From Sceloporus undulatus (Eukaryota; Chordata; Lepidosauria; Squamata; Phrynosomatidae), in the NCBI RefSeq assembly GCF_019175285.1, contig NC_056526.1, positions 13,478,920-13,542,919 of the forward strand: a stretch of 64,000 nt of DNA. Reading direction: 5' to 3'. Shown here one piece after another: positions 1 to 23,679 of the stretch (position 1 is its first letter; each line of letters opens with the position of its first letter). A program made the position numbers and the translations under genes. The notes under the pieces were generated by a model. The model searched no databases and had not been told where the DNA came from. It worked only from the letters and a program-made list of their open reading frames with translations.

Positions 1-639
1 GTAATTCGTATCCCGGGGTACCACTGTAGTTTCTATTATACATATGAGTATATAGATACCAATTATCAGACATTTCTACAGTTGCAGTCTGCGCTCTCAA
101 TCAAAGTGGCCTTCTGTTTATGGGAAGGAAGGAAATAAGTCTACCAATGAGTTCATGTTTATGGATTTTTGGAGAAGGCTTCATCAAAGAGAACGAATGA
201 GAAGACATACAATGTAACCTATCCCCAGAATTACTTAGCTCTGTTTTATCTAGCTGATGCAGTAGATCAAAAAAGTTGTATATAGTCTATAACCATTTAT
301 TCTAGAATTTTTATATTAAACATTGTATCTCCAAATCTTCATTCAAATCCCCTTTTACATTTCAAAATCCATTCTGCATCTTTCCTCTTTAAATAAATTC
401 TCTTTTTTATTACTTATCATCTCTAGTACCTAAAAGCATATATCAGTTGCTGAATGTTTTATTTGTTCAAAAGCCCAGTGGTGCCCCTATTCTATTATTT
501 TCAAATTGAAAAGATGTTCTGATATTATTTTTTGACCTATTGTATCAGCTAGCTTTAACAGAGCTGAGTAACTTTGGAGTCAGCCAGAATAATACTGTTC
601 TGCATAGCCTTCAGTGTTTGAAATTGTTGCTTTAATTGT

Positions 640-835
640 TTTAAACTGGATTCTAGGATTGTTTTTAGATTGCTTTTAAGATTTTTTTAAAGAGTATTTT
701 ATTGTGCTTTAAAATATTTTTATCTTTGTGCTGTTTTAATTGGTTTTCATTTGTTCATCACTTTTGGAGCCCTTGTGGGCCTGGAGGTGGTCCAGAAATA
801 CTTTAAATAAATAATTGCCATGTGCTAAATGCAAT
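640..835 (+). repeat. L2/CR1-type LINE 3' tail fragment
   Basis: A T-rich stretch is followed by text resembling the common squamate LINE tail (a degenerate 'gagcccttgtgggcctggag' part, then AAATAAATAA). It lies in the RECQL intron before exon 900-1006. Old and diverged. The rest of 1-899 and the intron at 1,007-1,839 show nothing I recognise. Confidence 0.35.
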
Positions 836-899
836 AAGGTGAAATCTTTCCAGGAACTAAGACAAAAGATCTTTTGTTTGTTTGTTTGTTTGTTTTAAG

Positions 900-15087
<14,188 letters not shown>

Positions 15088-15568
15088 GAAGGTGGATTCA
15101 AACATGTTTTGCACTACTCAGCTTGTCCTGTAGGGAAAACAAGGGCATACAGAATGCATTTTTTTTCTTCAACCATGCAGACATAAGAAATCACAGCAAA
15201 TTGGTAGCACTGCAAGGAGAAATGCTTGAAGAAAATAGTCACAGAAGCCAACAATTTCAGTTAGCGGCCACTACCAGTGTACAAACTTATTTTTGAACGT
15301 CTTTCCTTTTTTGCATGGCAGGATTTTCTTTGTGCAATAATTCTGCAGTGTCTGTTTTTAAGAGTATGGGGCAGACCAGAAAGAAGAATATCCCATCCCA
15401 ACTCCCACTCCTCTGTAAATTCAAGAGCTCTAAAATGTTGTTTATTTTCAGCAAAATTCAATATGTATTATTTTTCATTCTCTTATCATGATGCAAAAAA
15501 GTAGGTAAGGAGTGTATTTTATTTTTTTGAAAAAAGGTAAAAATTTGTACTTCATTCATCTTTTATAC

Positions 15569-15574
15569 AATAAA
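15569..15574 (+). terminator. RECQL poly(A) signal AATAAA
   Basis: A canonical AATAAA lies about 480 bases after the RECQL stop codon and is followed by T-rich and GT-containing sequence, so the transcript probably ends near 15,590. The 3' UTR is otherwise unremarkable. Confidence 0.65.
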
Positions 15575-15599
15575 AATATCTCTTTTCAAGTTGTCATCT

Positions 15600-16070
15600 T
15601 GATTATTTTCCATTTATTTATTTATTCATTTAAAATCCAGTCCGTTGCCTAGTTATTTACTTATGGTGGAGGATTATAAAATACAACATTTTTTGTGTTC
15701 ATCATTGTTTCAAAGAAGCACTACAGGAAAGATGAGTTATATGTATCTTTTCTTATTTTGTTAAAAGAAAATCTAAAACTGTTAGCAATATGTTTCATGG
15801 ATGAAGAATCAAAATAGAAGAAAGTGGTTAGGAAACAAGAGTGAGAGGTGTGTGCGTTTTAAAAAAGGTACCAGAGGGTGCTTGCCCATGGCTTTTCCAT
15901 TCTTTTATTTTACTGTTTTTTCCCCATTTTTCCAGATCTGGACACTGTCAGGGGGAAGGACTTTGTGTGATTCATGAGAAGTAGGTCCCTCTACTACTAC
16001 TCTGGAATGGCACGTAATAGCTTGCACCTCCTTGGCTAGATTCTAGCTGGGTGATTGTGGGGAATGATAA
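15600..16070. repeat. Copy A of a duplicated RECQL 3'-flank block
   Basis: Shares ordered landmarks with 18,510-19,380: 'ccgttgcctagttattta', 'aggaaagatgagttat', 'taccagagggtgcttgcc', 'cactgtcagggggaaggac', 'atgagaagtaggtccctct' and 'gattctagctgggtg'. It is clearly more diverged than copies B and C are from each other. One CTCF-like motif, weaker than the others, lies at 15,867-15,880. Confidence 0.7.
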
Positions 16071-16149
16071 AGTTAAAGTAATAAAGTTGAGAGACTGTCA
16101 ACTGTATGTTGACATACAAGTGGATCTTTATTTATCTCTTTAAAATACA

Positions 16150-16700
16150 CTAATGGTTCCTTCCTCTCACACAGATTCTAGAGGGTGATGCTCAAGGACA
16201 GTTACTCCCCAAAAAAGAAGCTTAATTGTGGAATTCCTCAAGGCACCATCCTGTCCCCAATGCTATCAATATATATATATATATATATGAACCCGGTGGG
16301 AACTGAACCATTGCAATGCAACGCCTGCAATTCCTAGCTTTCTCAGACGTTCCAGCAGGATGTTATGATCGTGTCAAAAGCTGCTGAGAGGTCTAAAAGC
16401 ACCAACATGGTCATGGTTCCCCTGTTGATGCCTAGATGATGGTCATTAGCTAAGGCAACCATGGTAGTCTCAACTCCATATCCTGTCCTAAAGCCAGTTT
16501 AAAATGGATCTAGCTAATTGGTTTCATCGAAGACCACTTGGAGTTGAAGGACAACAGCCCTCTCAATCACCTTGCTTAAAGAATGGTAAATGGTAAATGA
16601 GACACTGGCCTATTATTGTTCATAACCAGAGGGTCTAGGAAAGGTTTCTTCAGAAATGGTCTAACAACCGTTTCTTTCATTTACTTTCATTTGATTTACT
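16150..16700 (-). mobile_element. L2 LINE fragment with an internal inversion
   Basis: On the minus strand about 16,290-16,700 encodes L2 reverse-transcriptase pieces ending near ALQWF. The adjoining 16,176-16,282 encodes the next RT segment (CGIPQGTILSPM) but on the plus strand. The better copy at 20,580-21,463 shows the normal order, so this copy carries an inverted segment. An (AT)n run sits at the junction. Stops and frameshifts are present. Confidence 0.75.
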
Positions 16701-17039
16701 GCTCGTGGAACTTTAGCAGATTTCATTGTATAATTTAGGATACGTTGTCTCATATCAGAGGAAATAATTGTGCCATTTAGTACTCACTTATACACACCCC
16801 TTCAATCAACCTGGTGCTTTTCAGATAGTTTGGATAATAAGTGCCTTAAAGTATTGCTGGTTATAAAGTTATTTAAACAGAATAAAGAAGTTCAGTTCTG
16901 TAAAAAAAAAAAATACACTAATGATAAATTTTATTCTGATTTTAAGAGGAAAAAATGAAGTCAAGGAAAAAAGACACACTCCAGATGTATTTGCAAGTTT
17001 TTGTTATTTTTATTTTACAAAAAACAGTAAACATATTTT

Positions 17040-17160
17040 TTGCACTTTAATAATAATAATAATAATAATACATTTTATTTATAGACCGCTATTCTGCAAT
17101 GATCATAGCGGTGTACAGTACAAAAATACAATACAATACAATACAATACAATCTCCCTCA
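17040..17160 (-). repeat. LINE/SINE 3' tail with (TAA)n and (AATAC)n
   Basis: A (TAA)n run is followed by 'catttatttatagaccgc' and a pentanucleotide AATAC array. This is the usual end of an antisense squamate non-LTR element. No coding sequence remains. Confidence 0.5.
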
Positions 17161-17401
17161 AAATGGTGGCTGAAGGGAGGGCTTTTCTTCTTCCAGGCAG
17201 GGCTGGTGGTGCAAGCCTGCCTCTCTCTCCCTCAAGATGGTGGCTTATTTTTCAAATAAGGAGATAAGGAAGCAAAACGTATGAAGTGAAACGACAGCAG
17301 GAAAGATTGTCATCTATCTGTTACTTCAATTGCTTTTTAAGAAAGACAACCCAATGGTCTGTTCCATTTCCGTTTGTTTGTTTATTTATTTATTTATTTT
17401 T

Positions 17402-17790
17402 GAAAGACAATTGGTTATTGTTGATTATTATTATTGTTATCTTGTTTTATATTTTGGAAAAGATTTCAAAACATTATTATTATTATTATTATTAACCTTT
17501 ATTTATAAAGTGCTGTAAATTTACACAGCGCTGTACATACAATATTTTTAATTGGACGGTTCCCTGCCCTCAGGCTTACAATCTAAAAAGACATGACACA
17601 GAAGGAGAAGGGAACATTGGTTATAAAGAAAAATAGATCTTTTTTTTCCTCATTTTAAGTAGCAAGGTTTATTCTTTTCTCTTTATTTTATTTTTGAAAA
17701 ATTCAGTCTGTTGCCTATTTATTGGTTTCCTAATTGATGCTGGAAGTTTGTGAAATACAAGACCTCAAACCGCAGGAAAGATGAGAGGGA
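17402..17790. repeat. Copy B of the duplicated block, with an L2 tail insertion
   Basis: The stretch 17,657-17,789 is almost identical to 18,514-18,640 (both run from 'agtagcaaggtttattcttt' to 'aggaaagatga'). Weaker similarity continues to 17,402. An antisense L2 3' tail (17,474 to about 17,625: (ATT)n, then 'cctttatttataaagtgctg') interrupts it. The similarity to copy C stops exactly where the CpG-rich segment begins. Confidence 0.75.
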
Positions 17791-17890
17791 TTGTGCAAGC
17801 AGCCCTCCTCCGGGAGATTGCTCCGTTCCAAGAGATGCCTAGGGGGTTCTTGGTATTCCTCTGCATCTCCCACTTCCCTCTCCTCCGCAT

Positions 17891-18214
17891 CTATAACAAC
17901 GATGCAAGATTGAGGCTTGGGCGAATGCAAACCCGCCCATGGCGGTAGGAGTCCACGCTCCATACAATCCCATTCATCCGATGGATGGCGGAGGTCTTGC
18001 GACGGTGGCTCCTTTTTCCTCGTCCACCGGTCTCCGCTTTGTAGGGTACGATGGATGTGGTGGGCCTGACTTTCTCTCCTCTGTTTGTGGGTTCCTCTAC
18101 TCCTCCGGTTCCCCCGCATGGCTTAACGTCTTCTTGTTCGGCTCTTCCTTTGGTCAGGTATCTTTTGAAGAGATCCTCTTCCAACCAAGGCTGCGAGAAA
18201 AATGAACTCGGCAT
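17891..18214 (-). CDS. Uncharacterised small ORF in a CpG-rich, promoter-like segment
   Basis: An intronless minus-strand frame of 107 codons beginning MPSSFFSQPWLEEDLFKRYL, with a basic patch GKRSHRRKTSAIHR and no recognised domain. A second, acidic frame of 129 codons (18,119-17,730) overlaps it, so at most one is real. Supporting features: CpG density much higher than the AT-rich surroundings; upstream (18,215-18,310) a GC box GGGGCGGGAC and a TATA-like TTTAAAAG about 25 bases before the ATG; and downstream in copy B, several AATAAA-type signals on the minus strand. Alternatives are a decayed retrogene or a chance frame in a CpG island. I do not recognise the protein. Confidence 0.3.
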   Translation of the reverse strand: MPSSFFSQPWLEEDLFKRYLTKGRAEQEDVKPCGGTGGVEEPTNRGEKVRPTTSIVPYKAETGGRGKRSHRRKTSAIHRMNGIVWSVDSYRHGRVCIRPSLNLASLL

Positions 18215-18310
18215 CCTGCAGCGTCTGCTTTTAAACCTGTGAGGCGGACCAAAAGGAAGACTTTCTCCTCTCAGGTCCCGCCCCTTCTCCGGAAATTCGA
18301 GAGCTAACGA
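18215..18310 (-). promoter_or_regulatory. Promoter-like CpG segment
   Basis: Read on the minus strand it carries a palindromic TAACGTCGTTA (CRE-like half sites), then GGGGCGGGAC (Sp1-type GC box), then TTTAAAAG before the ATG at 18,214. The order and spacing resemble a compact promoter. Inference only. Confidence 0.3.
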
Positions 18311-18404
18311 CGTTACTTCTTATCGAAAAAATTCACGCTGCCTGATTTTTTCACTCCCTTCTCATTCTGCAATGAACTCTCTGACAGCATGATTAAAAAG
18401 TATG

Positions 18405-19380
18405 ACATTATCTGTCGATTATTATTATGGTTATTATCTTCTTTTATTCTTTGGAAAAGATTTTCAAAACATGTCGTATTCAGAAAAATATGTTTCTTTT
18501 TTCTCTTTTTAAGTAGCAAGGTTTATTCTTTTCTCTTTATTTTAATTTTGAAAAATTCAGTCTGTTGCCTATTTATTGGTTTCCTGATTGATGCTGGAAG
18601 TTTGTGAAATACAAGACCTCAAACCACAGGAAAGATGAATTATAAGCATCGTTCCTTAATTATTTTATTTTATTGTTTGCAAAAACTAAAACCTAACTCT
18701 TCCAGCGGTACCTCTCGTCCAGTGTTAGATGAGGAATCAAACTCAAAGAAACAGGTCAGGCAGGAAAGGTTAGAGGTGTCTCTCGGTCTGTGTGCGTGTT
18801 TTTAAAGGGACACCAGAGGTCGCTTGTCCCTCATTTTGTCATTCTTTCACTTACTATTTTTTCCCCATTGCTTCCAGAGCCAAGAACTGTCAGGGGGAGG
18901 GACTTCCTGTGGTTTGATGAAAAGTAGGTCCGTTTACTACTAGTACTGTTACTACAAGTGTGAGAGGGATCTCTGGATCTGGGTGCCTGTTTTCAAAAGG
19001 ACACCAGAGGGCGCTTGCCCCTAACCTTGTCCTTCTTTTCTTTTACTTTTTTCTCCCCATTTCTTGGAGAGCTGGCCGCTGTCAGAGGGAGGCATTTTCC
19101 GCGCTTGATGAAAGAGAGGTCCCTTTAGTACTACGACGAGGGAGAGAGGTAGCTCTCGATCTGTTTGCCTGTTTGAAAAAAAGACACCAGAGGGCACTTT
19201 TCTATCACTTTGTCTTTCTATCAGTTTACTATTTCCCCCCAATTCTTTGAGTGCCGATGACTGTCAGAGGGAGGGACTTTCTGGGGTTTGATGAGAAGCA
19301 AGTCTCTCTAGTACTACTCTTGGCATGAGACGTAAAAGTCAGCTCCTACTTGGTTGGGTTCTAGCTGCGGTTGTTTGGGA
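18405..19380. repeat. Copy C of the duplicated block, with a three-unit tandem array
   Basis: The first part matches copy B; the remainder matches copy A but holds three tandem units of about 180-190 bases (about 18,770-18,960, 18,961-19,140, 19,141-19,327). Each unit runs: [G/T]AGAGGT, 'gtgtttttaaa', ACACCAGAGG, a T-rich tract, 'ctgtcag[a/g]gggagg', 'ttgatgaaaag', then clustered TACTAC. Confidence 0.8.
18810..19197 (+). promoter_or_regulatory. Three CTCF-like motifs, one per tandem unit
   Basis: Motifs at 18,810-18,823 (ACACCAGAGGTCGC), 19,001-19,014 (ACACCAGAGGGCGC) and 19,184-19,197 (ACACCAGAGGGCAC). Against the CTCF core CCASYAGRKGGCRS the second and third match 13 of 14 positions and the first 12 of 14, all in the same orientation. 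The comparison is by eye with a consensus from memory. Confidence 0.45.
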
Positions 19381-20059
19381 TGTGCACTTTTGGGGAAAGA
19401 ACAATTTTTAAGGAACCGGGTTCCTAGTTTGTGTATCTCATTAGATGCAACATTCTCACTGCATGTACAGAGGGCCTCAGTGGCTATGAGTATATTTCAT
19501 GATGTTTGGGTATTACTATCTGGAACGCTATCTGGACAGCGATAATCTTGTGACTGCTATGCTCTTCCTATATACCCTTTGGACAAATGGGATATTGTAT
19601 GTGTCACAGACTATAAAAATGGTCTTAAAATTTAAATTGGTAACTGCTAACTATAAATGGAATGGCTGATATGATCATATGCTTGTGCTTTGATATCTGC
19701 CCCAGCTTCCAGTTCATTTCTGAGCGCAGTTGAAAGTCCTGATTTCAATGTTTTAATCTTGCAATGGTTGGGGTTTGGTTACCTGTGGACGAATCTGCTC
19801 CCATTCTTACACTCCCCGATTCTAAAGTCATCTTCTGAAGCTTTCTTACATGTCTGTTCACCAAATTGTGTAGGTTCACTTGCTAAATCAGAGATGGTCT
19901 TATCAGTGGTGGCACCCCATCTATAGCCATTTTGAGAATTTCAGCATGAGGAACATCATTAGGTGGATACAGACGCCACTGGCTTTCAAACATCTACCTT
20001 TGGCAGAAATGGGCTGTGGTTGTCAGGGGTTAAAGTCAGCACACTGGGAAATGCTTAGA

Positions 20060-20570
20060 TGTGTGTGTGTCTGACCATGAGCATCCAGCACTGGAAGGAC
20101 AAGGCTGATCATACACAGCTGATGCTCATAGGCTCAAGGGCACTCTGGTGCCCGCGTGCGCTAAGCCTGGATGATGAAACATCTAGCTGGATTGCACAGG
20201 GGACACTTTAGCATGTAACACAGCAAGTAACTGAGTTTGGGAGACTGCATGGTCTGAAGGCTATATAAACTCACGAGCTTCCAGTGATTGCTTTGTGGGT
20301 TGTAGTAAGAGTTGGTATTCATGTGATCTGTATTATAGCGTTGGTGATTTGGATAGCACTCTGTAAATAAAGATAGCACTTCGGGAGACTTGGCTTGTCT
20401 GGTCGTTAATCAGCTGAAGCCTGGCATTGGTTGCTGAGAGTCCTCGGAGATTCCTGCATTCTTCAGTTCCTGGAAGACATCCCGTTGCTGTTATGTCTAC
20501 TGAGGGCTGTGAACCACGTTATACGCTGCTATATACCAGCATTGGTTATATAGCTCAGATGAGTTGCTGA
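20060..20570 (+). mobile_element. Possible LTR-retroelement LTR remnant
   Basis: A TATA-like 'ctatataaactcac' at about 20,260 is followed about 110 bases later by AATAAAG and then G/T-rich and C/T-rich sequence, an order like that of U3-R-U5. No internal retroviral genes were seen nearby and I could not fix the ends. Treated as an old, broken fossil, family uncertain. The stretch 19,381-20,060 shows nothing else I recognise. Confidence 0.22.
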
Positions 20571-20574
20571 CCAT

Positions 20575-21600
20575 GGTGTTCATCTGCATCCCTTTAAAAT
20601 GTTGGAGCGCAGCAAAAGAGATGGTGTGGTTGGGGAGAGAGGGTTAGCAGGAGGATATGTCTGGGTGTCATCAACATACTGATAACATGCTACCCCATGT
20701 CTCTGGATGCTCTCTCCCAGCGGCTTAATATATATGTTAAATAGCACTTGGGACAGGATGGTGCCTTGAGGGACACCATATTTAAGCTCCCTTTTTGATG
20801 AGCAACTGTCCCCAAGCATCACCATCTGGAATCTGTCTGAAAGGAAGGATCAGAACCACTGCAATGCTGTGCCTCCGATCCCCAACTCTCCCAGGCGTTC
20901 CAGCAGGATGTCATGATTGATGGTATCAAAAGCCGCTGAGAGGTCCAAAAGCACTAACAGGGTCACACTTTTCCTGTTGATGCTCAAACAAAGATCTTCC
21001 ATTAAGGCAACCATGGCAGTCTCAACTTCATATCCTGTCCTAAAGCCGGTTTGAAATGGATCCAGATACGTAATTGGTTTCATCCAAGACTACTTGGAGT
21101 TGAAGAGCAATGACCCTCTCAATCAATTTGCTCAAAAATGGAAGATGTGAGACTGGCCTATAGTTGTTCATGTTCAATGGATCCAAGGAAGGCTTTTTCA
21201 GAAGTGTCCTTACAACCGCTTCCTTTAAACAACTTGGAAACTGGCCTTTCCTAAGAGATGCGTTAATAATGTATGTCACATGCGTTACTATGACATCTCC
21301 ACCCTGGACTACCAGCCATGAAAGGCAACAATCGAGAGGGCATGTTGTCTTTTCCCCACTACCTAGAAGCTTGTCCACGTCCTCAGTATTCACAGACTTG
21401 AACCAATCCAGTATAGTCTTTTTCACAGAGTTGTGGACACTTCATCTATTGCTTCTGTTATAATATCAGTGTCCAAGTTGGCTCTTATTTGAGATATTTT
21501 TTCTGCAAAATGATTATTTTGCACAGCAGGCTATTGTAGGATCTAATAATGGGTTCTGAGAGGTGGGCATCTGGGTTAGTTTTGTTTTCTTTTGTTTAAA
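20575..21600 (-). mobile_element. L2 LINE reverse-transcriptase fragment
   Basis: Minus-strand RT of the L2 clade: SLDPLNMNNYRPVSHLPF, LLDLSAAFDTINHDILLERL, ALQWF, GVPQGTILSQVLFNIYI and the catalytic YVDDTQ. Both ends are missing and the frame is interrupted. It is the best L2 RT copy in the window and explains the inverted copy at 16,150. Confidence 0.88.
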
Positions 21601-22167
21601 TAAGGGCAGCTCAATGGGAGGGTGATGCCATGAGTTACCATACTGGGTGACACCAACCCTAGTGATGCCACTGGCCAGCACTTCTACATTTTTACACTTT
21701 TACCTTCTTGTTTTTCATGCAGAAATATTTTATATTCTGCTGCTGAATTTATTTTGGATTCATATTCTACTGCATTAGGTTGCTCAGGTGCCTTATCTTT
21801 AAGCAATATGTCTAAGCATGTTCAAGATCACATTTATAAATGAAATACCCCTCCTATAGGATTAAAAAACCTTGTCTGCTCCTCATCCCCATTTTTATTA
21901 TGACTCACACAGAGATAGGTCACACAGGTACAACAGTTAATTTATTGAAAACCATTTAAAGTTTATTTTCCACTGCAAAGATTATAGCAGTAGTTTTCAA
22001 CATTTTGTATCTGTTGAACTGTGACAGAATTATCAAGAAACAAAAAGCCTATGTTTTATAAGAAGAACATTTATAGAGTTACAGACATTTTGTTAGTACA
22101 TTTATTATCTGTGGTACGTTTTGAGAACATTCCAAATTGCAAAACTAGTCTTAGGATTAAATAGAAG

Positions 22168-22293
22168 TACAGTGTGCCCGCGTTATATGCGGGCGCGCTT
22201 TACATGGACTTGAGTGTATGCGCTCAAGCCGTGGGGGGCGCACGGGGTGCAAGGGGCAGCGCATCCCATACAGTGGGCAAGGGCCCACTGTAA
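22168..22293. mobile_element. Short mariner-type MITE (TACAGTG...CACTGTA)
   Basis: Begins TACAGTGTGCCCGCGTTATA and ends 'gggcccactgta', so the ends are inverted copies bounded by TA, as in Tc1/mariner elements. GC-rich in an AT-rich region; about 125 bases. Confidence 0.6.
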
Positions 22294-22499
22294 TAATTGT
22301 GCTAGTAGTGGCAATTATAATAATACTGTTGAGTATAAATGTTACTGTTAGGCACAAAGAACAACAATTAAAATCTGTACTGGAATGCTTTTTATTGTTA
22401 CAATAGCCAAAAGATCTTAAATTACTTTGTATTCCACCAGTGATACACATTCCAATGATTAAAAACAACTTTATTAAAGTTTTGTTTTATTTGACACTT

Positions 22500-23000
22500 T
22501 ACATATATCTTTTTAATTATATCTATTTTATATGCTGCCTTTCTTGGACCTAAGGCAGCTCATAAAAGATTTAATAAAAGAGTACAATTTTAAAATGCAA
22601 TTAAAACACCACATTAATATCATCAGTTAAAAATGTAAAATCCTTTAAAATACTAGGTTAAAAATATTAAATCATAAAAAGCATACCAAAACAAACACCC
22701 CAAGAAGAACCCTCAAGTGCACTATTATGTGTTAAAAGCCTGCTGGGGAAAAAAGTTTTCACCTGCCAGCGAAAGGAAAGAAGGGAAGGGGCCTGTCTAG
22801 CCTTTCACAGAAGGGAGTTCCAGAGGATGGAACTAAGAAGTTCCACTGAGAAGGCTCTCTCTTGTGTCCTCACCAAGTGAGCCTGTGATGGTGGCAGGGC
22901 CAAGAGGAAGCCTTCTCCTGAAAATCTTAGGGTTCATATGTGAGATATATGGTCTTTCAAATAGTCTAGACCTGGGGTTTATAAGGAGTAAACAAAAAAG
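22500..23000 (-). repeat. L2-type LINE 3' fragment
   Basis: Plus-strand text 'ttatatgctgcctttcttgg ...aaggcagctcataaa', then 'gggagttccagaggatgga' and 'gtgagcctgtgatggtggc'. This is the same arrangement as the L2 at 27,440-28,320, so it is an antisense L2 3' end. Confidence 0.65.
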
Positions 23001-23029
23001 TCTAAAATGAGGCTGTTGTACTTCGGTTA

Positions 23030-23235
23030 TATGAGATAACATGATTCATTGGAAAAATGAATAATGCTTGGTAAAGTCAATGGCAGTAGGAAAAGATGGA
23101 GACCACATTTCAGGTGGATTGATTCAATCAAGGAAGGCATGGCCCAGTTTTTTCAAGATTTGAGAGGTCAGTGGATGAATGAGGACCTTGGAGGGCTCTC
23201 ATTTAAAGGGTTGCCCTACGTCAAAATCAACTAAT
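23030..23235 (+). repeat. RTE/BovB-like LINE C-terminal fragment
   Basis: The plus strand encodes a decayed GKVNGSRKRWRPHFRWIDSI, matching the better minus-strand copy at 61,051 (GKVEGRRKRGRPQARWIDSI). Stops are present. Confidence 0.65.
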
Positions 23236-23679
23236 AGCAGAACAAAGAGCCAGTGACCTGAACAGTCTTTATTTCTGAACAGATATGTACAGGACTGTGC
23301 AATTCATATTTCACACAACATTTTTCATGTATCAAATTTCCAGAGTTTTTTTAAGGGTTCAAGATAATAAAAAATTATATCATACAGCAGAATAAGACCA
23401 CAGAAGATGTGCATTTATTAAGAACAAAACAAAAACCACAGGCCAGGAGCAAATATGTTTTTAAGACAGAGGAGATCCATTCCACAAGACTAAGCCTTTA
23501 AAAAAACATGTGAAATGAGTATGGATTTTAACCATCTTGTAATGGAGGTTGGGTTTTGCAAGACTTCTTAATAGATGGGGAGGCTCTGGCTACTCTTCCA
23601 GATATGACATCAAACCATCTCTGCTTGTTTCTTAAATGCATACACCTCATTTATTTTCAATAATAACAGAGGTAATGCC

